Source: Halorhodospira sp.
GTDB lineage: Bacteria > Pseudomonadota > Gammaproteobacteria > Nitrococcales > Halorhodospiraceae
Assembly: GCA_007127935.1 (NCBI GenBank)
Contig: SKYL01000057.1
Span: forward strand, 1 to 7,117
Length of the DNA: 7,117 nt
Reading direction: 5' to 3'
Shown: in pieces, positions 1-5,520 of the stretch
How positions within the stretch are numbered: position 1 is the stretch's first letter
How the letters are laid out: every line of letters begins with the position of its first letter
Notes under the pieces: generated by a model
Told to the model about the DNA's origin: nothing
The model's database searches: none
The model's input: only the letters and a program-made list of their open reading frames with translations
Program-made: the position numbers and the translations under genes

Positions 1-80
1 AGCGGCAGTCCGGCCCGCTTGGCCTGTTCGCGGAGCCGGGCCTCGATTTCGTCGGAGACGTAGAAATGCAGTTGCGACAT
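1..80 (-). CDS. Probable ribbon-helix-helix (CopG-like) antitoxin, N-terminal part only
   Basis: The reverse strand reads ATG at 80 and stays open to the window edge, giving 26 full codons that begin MSQLHFYVSDEIEARLREQA and continue KRAGLP. A short beta strand (LHFYVS) followed by an amphipathic helix rich in E, R and K is the usual N-terminus of small ribbon-helix-helix DNA-binding antitoxins, which repress their own operon and neutralise a toxin encoded just downstream. That toxin gene, if present, would lie beyond the left edge. The start is supported by GGTGA at 87-91, six bases upstream of the ATG. A possible promoter (TTGACC, 18 bp, TACTTT) lies about 40 bases upstream. The family call is inferred from a short N-terminus. 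Another small DNA-binding or hypothetical protein is possible. Confidence 0.6.
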   Translation of the reverse strand, partial: MSQLHFYVSDEIEARLREQAKRAGLP

Positions 81-121
81 GGCTGATCACCGGGATGTAT
101 GTGGCATATGTGAACCAGCCC

Positions 122-151
122 AAAGTAGTTCCCTCCATCATAGCGGGTCAA
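122..151 (-). promoter_or_regulatory. Candidate sigma-70 promoter for the antitoxin gene
   Basis: On the minus strand TTGACC (151-146, five of six to the -35 consensus) is followed after 18 bp by TACTTT (127-122, a weak -10). It would give a leader of about 35-40 bases before the ATG at 80. A better -10-like hexamer, TATGAT (142-137), lies nearby but has no good -35 box. This was read by eye only. Confidence 0.25.
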
Positions 152-177
152 GTCGGCCGCTCAGCGGCTGCTTGCGC

Positions 178-360
178 CTATTCATCCCGCTGCCGGGCCT
201 GCCGGTGGGCCCGGTCCTCGCGCAGCGGGTCGGTGCCGATGACCGGCGCCCCACCGAGCCGCTCCGGGCCCTCTCGATCCAGGCGAGCATCTCGTTGATG
301 CGCGAGAAGATCCAGACCCGGCACAGGTTTTCGCGGACCGCGAGCCAGGGATGATGGAGA
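178..360 (-). pseudogene. Decayed coding remnant with a frameshift, unrecognised
   Basis: No intact gene fits here, but two adjoining minus-strand frames both look like real coding sequence. From 359 to about 273 one frame reads LHHPWLAVRENLCRVWIFSR then INEMLAWIE. From about 270 to the TAG at 178-180 the next frame reads GPERLGGAPVIGTDPLREDR then AHRQARQRDE. Both stretches end most codons in G or C, as the intact genes here do, and the join needs one small frame change near 265-275. The first frame is closed upstream by TAG (363-365) and has no start codon before the ATG at 290. This suggests a gene that lost its 5' part and then took an indel. I do not recognise the family. It lies upstream of the antitoxin on the same strand. 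Chance open frames in GC-rich DNA are the alternative. Confidence 0.3.
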
Positions 361-376
361 CGCTAGGCCGCAGGGT

Positions 377-411
377 GTAACATCACATCTAACGCATAAA
401 TTAAATGTTAC
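377..411. promoter_or_regulatory. AT-rich inverted repeat, possible operator
   Basis: GTAACAT (377-383) and ATGTTAC (405-411) form a perfect 7-bp inverted repeat around a 21-bp spacer that is much richer in A and T than its surroundings. A third half-site-like ATGTTA lies at 441-446. The right arm touches the -10 box of the candidate minus-strand promoter at 400-429, so a bound dimer could block it. The inverted repeat is seen directly. Its role is a guess. Confidence 0.22.
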
Positions 412-429
412 GGAACCCCGCCCCGGCAA
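400..429 (-). promoter_or_regulatory. Candidate sigma-70 promoter facing the remnant and the antitoxin
   Basis: On the minus strand TTGCCG (429-424) is separated by 18 bp from TTTAAT (405-400), which matches the -10 consensus at five of six positions. It points towards the decayed remnant and the antitoxin start, and may once have driven the lost gene. It was read by eye and has no conservation support. Confidence 0.3.
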
Positions 430-509
430 CACTTTCCGTAATGTTAGCAACCACCCTTGGCTTGCACGGAACCCGAAGGGCGCAATCTTTCAATCACCAC
501 TGGTGACCC

Positions 510-1541
510 ATGGCACTAAGAACCCTGTTCGCTACCGTCACGGCGCTCCTGTTGCTCTCCCCCGCGCAAGCCGGGGAGGCGCCGTCCCTGCCCGGCCCGC
601 TGGTCACCGCCGAATGGCTGGCGGCCCACCGGGATCACGTCACCATTCTGGACGCCCGCACCGACCTCTTTACCTTCGAGGCCGACCCAACCGCCGTAGG
701 TGACGACGGAGAGACGCTCTCCCTCGGCCTTTGTGACAGCGATCCGTTGGAAGAGGAGTCCGACGGACCGAGGATCCGGGGCCACATCCCCGGGGCGGTC
801 CATATCGACCGCCGGGAGATCCAGCAATCGGAGGAGACGCCCCACGGTGTGGTCCAGTGGCTGTTGGCGGATACCGAGACGTTTCAGGCGGTGATGCGGG
901 CCGCCGGTGTCTCCAACAACCGCCCGGTGGTCGTGACCGGCTCCGGGCTTTCGGACAGCGACGTGGCGGAAGCCGCGCGGCTGGTGTGGGCCCTGCGCCA
1001 CTACGGCCATCGGCAAGTGGCTTTGCTGGACGGTGGATCGGCGGCCTGGGACGCCGCGGGCCACCCCATCGAGGCGGCCGTCCGCCGCCCGCCGATTCCG
1101 GGCGACTTCACCGCCCGCCCCGGCACCTTCTCCGCCGATACCGCCGCCGTCGCCGCGGCGGCGGAGGGCCGCGGCACACGGCTGGTGGACACCCGGCCCA
1201 CATCGTTTTACCGCGGTATCTTCGGCCGCGATTACGTTCGGGGCAAGGGCCACATCCCCGGCGCGGTCAACTTCCCGTTCAGCGAATTGACCGAGGGCAA
1301 CCACGCGGTGCGTACACGGACACCCGCCTTTCTGAAAACCCCGGAGGCGCTGGCCACCCTGGCGCGGGAAGCGGGCATCGACACCGGCGGCGCCGCGATC
1401 CTCTACTGCAACAGCGGGAATCAGGCGTCCTTGACTTGGTTCGTGCTCCACGAGGTGCTGGGGATGGAGAACGTCCGGATGTACGACGGCTCCCTCCACG
1501 CCTGGACCCGCGATCCGACCCGGCAACTGGTCACCCCCTAA
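510..1541 (+). CDS. Exported tandem-domain rhodanese-type sulfurtransferase
   Basis: The 343-residue product is a two-domain rhodanese, the family of thiosulfate and 3-mercaptopyruvate sulfurtransferases that move sulfane sulfur via a cysteine persulfide. Residues 1-21 form a Sec-type signal peptide (Arg4, hydrophobic stretch 8-16, likely cut after AQA), so the protein should act in the periplasm. Domain 1 (about 31-190) has GHIPGAV at 91-97 but no cysteine in its pseudo-active loop (TGSGLSDSD, 143-151). Domain 2 (about 203-335) repeats GHIPGAV at 248-253 and carries the catalytic loop CNSGNQAS with Cys300. Classical rhodanese has CRKGVTA and mercaptopyruvate sulfurtransferase CGSGVTA, so the donor is uncertain. 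An acidic stretch at 57-86 includes a second cysteine, Cys75. The start is fixed by a TGA at 504-506 in the same frame. Its ribosome-binding site is poor: GGTGA at 502-506, three bases away. The gene stands alone on its strand. Confidence 0.88.
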   Translation: MALRTLFATVTALLLLSPAQAGEAPSLPGPLVTAEWLAAHRDHVTILDARTDLFTFEADPTAVGDDGETLSLGLCDSDPLEEESDGPRIRGHIPGAVHIDRREIQQSEETPHGVVQWLLADTETFQAVMRAAGVSNNRPVVVTGSGLSDSDVAEAARLVWALRHYGHRQVALLDGGSAAWDAAGHPIEAAVRRPPIPGDFTARPGTFSADTAAVAAAAEGRGTRLVDTRPTSFYRGIFGRDYVRGKGHIPGAVNFPFSELTEGNHAVRTRTPAFLKTPEALATLAREAGIDTGGAAILYCNSGNQASLTWFVLHEVLGMENVRMYDGSLHAWTRDPTRQLVTP

Positions 1542-1603
1542 TGGGTCGACCCCATACAGGCCAGCCCCAGGTCGATCCCAGGCCGGCCCGAGACAGGCCG
1601 TTA
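1542..1603. other. Convergent spacer with a short palindrome
   Basis: The rhodanese and the cupin genes end facing each other across about 62 bp. An almost perfect palindrome, ATGGGTCGACCCCAT, spans 1541-1555, right at the rhodanese stop codon. It has no loop and no T-run, so it is not a clear intrinsic terminator. I see no other terminator here. Confidence 0.3.
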
Positions 1604-2107
1604 TCAGATCAGCGCCGCCCAATCCGGGTGGTACTCCTCGAGATAGGCGGCGGCGCCGGGGGCATCGACCATCAGTTCAAAGTCGCGAGGGTCGAAGCAC
1701 GGCCCGCAGCAGCAGCCGGCCAGGGTGTACGGCCCCTCGGAGCGGGCCGCCTGCCACCAGCCGGGTGGGACCACCACCAGTGAGCGGGCCTCCTCATCCA
1801 CCGGCCCGAGGCGATGGCGCTCCACCGTGGTCATCCCGGGGTCCATCACCAACAACTCCAGCACGCCCCCTTCATGGAAGTGCCACGCCTCCGGCGAGGC
1901 GACCCGGTGCCAGCGGCTGACTTGGCCATCGGCCAGCAGGTAGTAGATAGCGCTGAGAGCGCGGCGCTCACCGCGTCCGTCCCACGGGGTGACGGCGTCC
2001 TCGGCGTGGAAGTGTTCGCGATACCAACCGCCCTCGATATGGCGGACCATGCCCAGACGCCGGATCAGCGCCCCGGCCCGTGGATCGAGCCCATCCGCAC
2101 TCTCCAT
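1604..2107 (-). CDS. DUF985 / Cupin_5 family protein
   Basis: This 167-residue protein has the hallmarks and usual length of the DUF985 cupins (COG3542): EGGWYRE at 25-31, AIYYLL at 53-58, SRWHRVASPEAWHFHEGG at 64-81, PPGWWQAA at 114-121 and a C-terminal FELMV. The fold is a double-stranded beta-barrel. His67, His76, His78 and Glu73 are candidate metal or ligand contacts. The biochemical role of the family is not established and I assign none. It is probably cytoplasmic, since no signal peptide is seen. The oddity is CCCGPC at 132-137, where the family usually shows one cysteine (about GC[ST]VxPGF). The ATG at 2107 is supported by GGAGGT at 2116-2111, three bases upstream. It is divergent from the DUF2452 gene and convergent with the rhodanese. 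Confidence 0.87.
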   Translation of the reverse strand: MESADGLDPRAGALIRRLGMVRHIEGGWYREHFHAEDAVTPWDGRGERRALSAIYYLLADGQVSRWHRVASPEAWHFHEGGVLELLVMDPGMTTVERHRLGPVDEEARSLVVVPPGWWQAARSEGPYTLAGCCCGPCFDPRDFELMVDAPGAAAYLEEYHPDWAALI

Positions 2108-2171
2108 GGGACCTCCCCGGCGGCACCGCCGCCTTGCGTCTCGCTTGCTCTAATCTTACGGTAGTGGGGCC
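2108..2171. promoter_or_regulatory. Divergent promoter region between the cupin and DUF2452 genes
   Basis: The two start codons are only 64 bp apart, so both promoters must lie here or reach into the genes. On the plus strand TTGCGT (2134-2139), 17 bp, TACGGT (2157-2162) is a weak sigma-70 match very close to the DUF2452 start. On the minus strand TAAGAT (2158-2153) is a good -10-like box for the cupin but has no clear -35. The overlap would let one regulator affect both genes. That is inference. Confidence 0.28.
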
Positions 2172-2681
2172 ATGAGCCATTTGAAAAGAGACCACGGTCT
2201 AAAGCGCCACCAAGGCCCCGACCACACCGCCCCGTATCCGGTAAGCCGCCTCGGCGCGCCGGTGGACTTGGTGGACACCGCGCGGGAGATCCAGGAAGCT
2301 CACCGCGCCGTCGGCAACCGCACCCACGCCAAACTGTCGGTCATCGTGCAACAGATCCGCGCCCTCCAGGAGCAGGCGCGCTCCGTCCTGGAGGCCGACC
2401 GGCAGGACATGGAACTGCACCGCGCCCGCTGCAACTTCCAGCGCCGCCCGGGCGCCGTCTACCACCTCTACCGGCGGGACGACGGAGAGCGCTACTTCTC
2501 CATGCTTGCCCCGGACGAGTGGCGCCACGGCCCGCCCCACGCCTTCGAGGGCTCGTACCGTCTGGAGGCCGACCTCTCCTGGACCCCGCTGGAGGCGTTG
2601 GACGACGCCGGCGATCCGGACGAAACCGAGGCGACGGTCCGCCGCCTCATGGCCGACCCGCTCCATCACCCCTCCGAGTGA
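2172..2681 (+). CDS. DUF2452 family protein of unknown function
   Basis: The 169-residue protein matches the DUF2452 pattern as I know it. APVDLVDTAREIQEA (29-43) leads into a long helical segment, KLSVIVQQIRALQEQARSVL (54-73). The core follows as CNFQRRPGAVYHLYRR (87-102), then RYFSMLAPDEW (107-117) and FEGSYRLEADLSWTP (125-139). The family occurs in bacteria and, to my knowledge, in animals (human C1orf50). No reaction is established. No signal peptide or membrane segment is seen, so it is probably cytoplasmic. The in-frame stop TAA at 2151-2153 leaves ATG 2172 as the first start. The purine run AGTGGGG at 2163-2169 is only two bases away, so translation may be weak. The last 16 bp overlap the 3' end of the ligase gene on the opposite strand. 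Confidence 0.85.
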   Translation: MSHLKRDHGLKRHQGPDHTAPYPVSRLGAPVDLVDTAREIQEAHRAVGNRTHAKLSVIVQQIRALQEQARSVLEADRQDMELHRARCNFQRRPGAVYHLYRRDDGERYFSMLAPDEWRHGPPHAFEGSYRLEADLSWTPLEALDDAGDPDETEATVRRLMADPLHHPSE

Positions 2682-5392
2682 GCCTTCTCCCGATCCTCCC
2701 GGCGGCCATTGAGTGCCGCCACCCGGCCCCGCAGGCCGTCGGCGATCCGCTCGTGGGGGCGCTCCCCCCGTCCTTCCTTCTCTAGCACCTCCGGCCGGAC
2801 CGGGGGGCCGAAGGTCACCGCCAACCGTCCCGAGCCGGGCCACGAACGTCCCGGCGGCATGGCGGCGGCGGTGCCGTCGATCCAGACCGGCACCACCGGC
2901 ACCGGATGGGCTGCCAACAACAGACCGACGCCGGGCTGGAAGGGCTGCAATGTCCCGTCCTCCGAGCGGCGCCCCTCGGGGAACCAGACCAGGCTCTCCC
3001 CCCGCGCCAATGCGGCGGCCCCCAGGGCAAGGCTGGCACGGGGGCCGGCGGCCGGGTCCACCGGCAGGACCCGGGTGGCGCGGCTGACGAACCGCGCCGT
3101 GGCACTGGTGAACATCATCCCGGTCCACCCGCCCCAGTAAATCCGGTCCAGCCACGGCGGCGGCAAGGCCGCCCCCAACGCCGGGGGATCGAGTACGCTG
3201 CAATGATTGGGCGCGAGCAGCACCGGGCCGTCGGGCAGGTATTGGACGCCGTGGACCCGCAACCGGAACCACGCCTTCATCCACCACCGGTCCAATGCCC
3301 ATAGGGCGGCGCCCACCCCGCGCTGAAAGGCGCTACGGGGCGCCAACCAGCGCAACCGCGCCTCATCCAGCACCGCCTCCGGCTCCCGCAACTGCTCCAC
3401 CAGATCGCCGTGCCGGCGGTCACCCTCCTCGGCCTCGGCGGCCTCGCGCAGCAGGTCGCGCACCGTCTCCACCCGCGAGACGGCATCCTCGTCCAGCGTC
3501 ACCCCCGTCTGCTCCTGCAGCTCCAGGGTCAGGTTCAACCAGCCCAGAGAGTCGATGCCGAGATCGAGCCGCAGATGGCTATCGGGCGTTAGCCTCCGAT
3601 CCGCGAACCGTTGGGCCAAGGCGTCCCAGACCCGCCGCACCGCCGCCTCCTGGAGTAACTGGCGGTCCTCCGACGCCATCTCCTCCTCGGCCATGGGCCC
3701 GGATTCGATATGACGGGCGGTGCCGTCGGCCAACGCGGCGATGAGTTCGCGCAGCTTGTGCCGCCTCATCTTGCCGAGCCGCGTGCGGGGCAGCGGGTCG
3801 AGGGTGATCCGGAAGTCGTCCACCCGATGGTGGCTGGGCAGGTGGCGGCACTGGAAGGAGAGCGCCCGGTGGATCAAGCGATCGACGCTCTCGTCATCGA
3901 GACCGCGGATGGCCTCGGCATCGGGCTGGATTACCGCCACCAGCCGGTCATTGTGCTCCAGCACCCCCGCATCGTGGATCACCTCCGCCTCCAGCAGCGC
4001 CTTCTCCACCCGCTCCGGGTCGATGTTCTCGCCGCCGGAGAGGACGATCATCTCCGAGGCGCGCCCGGCCAGGTGGAGGTAGCCGTCGCCGTCCATCCAG
4101 CCGAGATCGCCGGTCCGGAAGTAGCCGTCTTCATCAAAGGCGGCAGCAGTCTTCTCCGGCAGACCGCGGTAGCCGGAGAAGACGTTGGGACCCTTCGCCC
4201 GCACCTCCCCCGGGGCGTCACTGCCACCACCCCCGTGGATGCGCAGATCCACACCGGGAAGCGGAACGCCCGCCGCTTCCAGCCGCAGCCGGTGGGGCGG
4301 ATTGAAGGTAAGGATCGGCGAAGTCTCGGTGAGTCCGTAGCCCGTGGCCACTTCCCACCCCAAGGCCCGCAGCCGCTCCCCCAACACCGGGTCGAGGGCT
4401 GCCCCGCCGGAGACCACCATGCGCACCGACGGTGCCATGCGGCGGTGCAGCCCGCCGAAGAGCCGCCGCCCCAAACGCCAACCGAAGCGGTGCCGGGCAA
4501 AACGGGAGAGCGCCGAGAGACCGTCGAAGAGGTGGCGGGCCATCGCTCCCCGCTCCGCCACCCGCCGTTGGATGGCGTCATCCAGCGCCCGGTAGAGCCG
4601 GGGAACCCCGAGGATCACGGTGGCCTCCCCCTCCCGCAGGGCGCGGACGATCTGCGGGCCGAGAACCGAGTACGGCAGCACGACGGCGCCGCCTAGCAGC
4701 AACGGCGTCAACAGGCCCAGGGAGAACGGATAGATGTGGTGGTACGGCAGCGGGTTGAAGATACGATCGGACGGGTACGCCAGTTCCTGCTCCAGTAACG
4801 CGGTCAGATTGGAGGCGATGTTGCGGTGGGAGAGCGGCACCCCCTTGGGCGGCCCGGTGGTGCCCGAGGTGTAGAAGAGCGCCGCGGTGTCGTCCGGTCC
4901 GACCCGGGGCGGCGTATTGGACGGCTCCGCCTGCCAGGCTCGCCAGCCTTCCGGCGTGCCGTCTTCATCGCCGCCGTCCACATCCAGAGAGATCATCTTC
5001 GGCGGTTCGTCCAGGGACACGGCCTCCAGTCGGGCCGCCGCATCCCCGCCGACGAAGAGATGCCGGACGCCGCTGTCCGCCACCGCGTGGCGCAACTCCG
5101 CCGCCGGCATCTGGGTGTCGAAGGGCGTCACCACGGCGCCGGCCTCGACGATCCCGAGACAGACCGCCACCCACGGCCCGCTGTTCGGGGCCATCACACC
5201 CACGGTCTCCCCCGGAGCGATCCCGGCGGCGTGCAGCCCGGCGGCCACCCGCCGCGCCTCACGGGCCAGATCGGCGTGGCTCCAGCGCACACTGTCCCGC
5301 TTGGTCAGCGCGGTCACCGCGTTGCGATCACCGTGGCGCTCCAGCCGCTCCACCAACCCCTGCAACGTCTCCAGCCTAGTCGTTCCCGTCAT
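2666..5392 (-). CDS. Trifunctional lipid enzyme: AMP-forming acyl ligase, acyl carrier and PlsC-type acyltransferase
   Basis: From ATG 5392 the product has 908 residues and three domains. (1) An AMP-forming acyl-CoA/acyl-ACP synthetase-like ligase (about 15-555) has the P-loop YTSGTTGPPKG (174-184), GYGLTETS (351-358), RTGD ending at Asp429, the hinge region GRASEMIVLSGGENI (443-457) and Lys541 in LGKMRR. (2) A carrier domain (about 580-650) has LGIDSL, with Ser615 as the expected phosphopantetheine site. (3) A lysophospholipid or glycerol-phosphate acyltransferase (about 695-880) has NHCSVLD, giving the HX4D pair His730/Asp735, and FPEGRRS (804-810), where the usual FPEGTRS has T. The parts suggest one chain that activates a fatty acid, holds it on its own carrier and passes it to a membrane lipid acceptor. 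E. coli Aas joins similar activities in the opposite order. The frame stays open to TTG 5428, but those 12 codons are repeat DNA. ATG 5392 has GGGA (5404-5401) eight bases upstream. Domain identities are firm; substrate and acceptor are inferred. Confidence 0.9.
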   Translation of the reverse strand: MTGTTRLETLQGLVERLERHGDRNAVTALTKRDSVRWSHADLAREARRVAAGLHAAGIAPGETVGVMAPNSGPWVAVCLGIVEAGAVVTPFDTQMPAAELRHAVADSGVRHLFVGGDAAARLEAVSLDEPPKMISLDVDGGDEDGTPEGWRAWQAEPSNTPPRVGPDDTAALFYTSGTTGPPKGVPLSHRNIASNLTALLEQELAYPSDRIFNPLPYHHIYPFSLGLLTPLLLGGAVVLPYSVLGPQIVRALREGEATVILGVPRLYRALDDAIQRRVAERGAMARHLFDGLSALSRFARHRFGWRLGRRLFGGLHRRMAPSVRMVVSGGAALDPVLGERLRALGWEVATGYGLTETSPILTFNPPHRLRLEAAGVPLPGVDLRIHGGGGSDAPGEVRAKGPNVFSGYRGLPEKTAAAFDEDGYFRTGDLGWMDGDGYLHLAGRASEMIVLSGGENIDPERVEKALLEAEVIHDAGVLEHNDRLVAVIQPDAEAIRGLDDESVDRLIHRALSFQCRHLPSHHRVDDFRITLDPLPRTRLGKMRRHKLRELIAALADGTARHIESGPMAEEEMASEDRQLLQEAAVRRVWDALAQRFADRRLTPDSHLRLDLGIDSLGWLNLTLELQEQTGVTLDEDAVSRVETVRDLLREAAEAEEGDRRHGDLVEQLREPEAVLDEARLRWLAPRSAFQRGVGAALWALDRWWMKAWFRLRVHGVQYLPDGPVLLAPNHCSVLDPPALGAALPPPWLDRIYWGGWTGMMFTSATARFVSRATRVLPVDPAAGPRASLALGAAALARGESLVWFPEGRRSEDGTLQPFQPGVGLLLAAHPVPVVPVWIDGTAAAMPPGRSWPGSGRLAVTFGPPVRPEVLEKEGRGERPHERIADGLRGRVAALNGRREDREKAHSEG

Positions 5393-5412
5393 TGCATCAT
5401 TCCCGTCATTGC
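5379..5412. repeat. 17-bp tandem duplication at the ligase start
   Basis: On the plus strand GTCGTTCCCGTCATTGC (5379-5395) is followed directly by ATCATTCCCGTCATTGC (5396-5412), identical at 15 of 17 positions. The right copy runs into the palindromic repeat at 5405-5432. Read on the minus strand, the upstream copy gives the probable ribosome-binding GGGA, and the downstream copy gives the ATG and the codons for MTGT of the ligase. Confidence 0.85.
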
Positions 5413-5432
5413 GAGCGTAGCGAAGCAATCTC
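5405..5432. repeat. Dispersed palindromic (REP/MITE-like) repeat
   Basis: The segment GTCATTGCGAGCGTAGCGAA followed by GCAATCTC is a short interspersed palindromic sequence I recognise from many unrelated bacterial genomes, where it yields spurious peptides such as VIASVAKQSL and LRYARNDG. ATTGC (5408-5412) pairs with GCAAT (5425-5429), and inside it GC pairs with GC around a three-base loop, leaving an internal loop. It lies between the divergent ligase and flavoprotein starts. Its copy number in this genome cannot be seen from one window. Confidence 0.7.
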
Positions 5433-5520
5433 TAAGGGTATGGCCCACAACCGCCGAACGTGCCAGGACAGCGCCCAATCCTGTTACCATGCCCGCCCCA
5501 CAGGAATCGCCCCCTCGTCT
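5433..5520. other. Leader of the flavoprotein gene
   Basis: Between the palindromic repeat and ATG 5521 are 88 bp that must hold the promoters of the divergent genes. I find no convincing -35/-10 pair on either strand. AGGAA at 5502-5506 is the best ribosome-binding sequence for the flavoprotein, but it is 14 bases from the ATG, longer than usual. Confidence 0.3.

Larger units (their letters stand above)
81..509. other. 429-bp region without an intact gene
   Basis: This stretch separates the minus-strand antitoxin from the plus-strand rhodanese. It contains the antitoxin leader, the probable coding remnant, the AT-rich patch near 377-446 and a 9-bp direct repeat, ACGGAACCC, at 410-418 and 466-474. 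For the rhodanese I see no convincing promoter. TTGCAC at 462-467 is the best -35-like box, but it has only a weak -10 (AATCTT, 484-489) behind it. The plus-strand open frames starting near 79 and 95 have no family likeness and no good start context, so I do not call them genes. Confidence 0.6.

Noticed and set aside
771..1267. DNA repeat encoding GHIPGAV twice in the rhodanese gene
   Set aside because: This is the normal motif shared by the two tandem rhodanese domains, not a mobile or recent repeat.
1541..1600. Intrinsic terminator for the rhodanese or the cupin gene
   Set aside because: The short palindrome lacks a loop and a T-run on either strand, so I do not call a terminator.
516..1622. 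Long minus-strand open frame (368 codons) opposite the rhodanese gene
   Set aside because: It is an antisense shadow in GC-rich DNA. The plus strand has clear rhodanese motifs and a signal peptide, while the minus frame reads as low-complexity R/G/A-rich protein with no family likeness.
2199..3302. Long minus-strand open frame (367 codons) spanning the DUF2452 gene and the end of the ligase gene
   Set aside because: It is out of frame with the ligase, whose PlsC motifs lie in the other frame, and antisense to DUF2452. Its composition is typical of a shadow frame.
3710..4696. Plus-strand open frame of 328 codons inside the ligase gene
   Set aside because: It lies antisense to the clearly conserved AMP-ligase domain and shows no motif of its own.
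5393..5428. Start of the ligase gene at TTG 5428 (920 residues)
   Set aside because: The extra 12 codons read LRYARNDGND, a known translation artefact of the dispersed repeat. ATG 5392 has a better-placed purine-rich site and needs no rare start codon.
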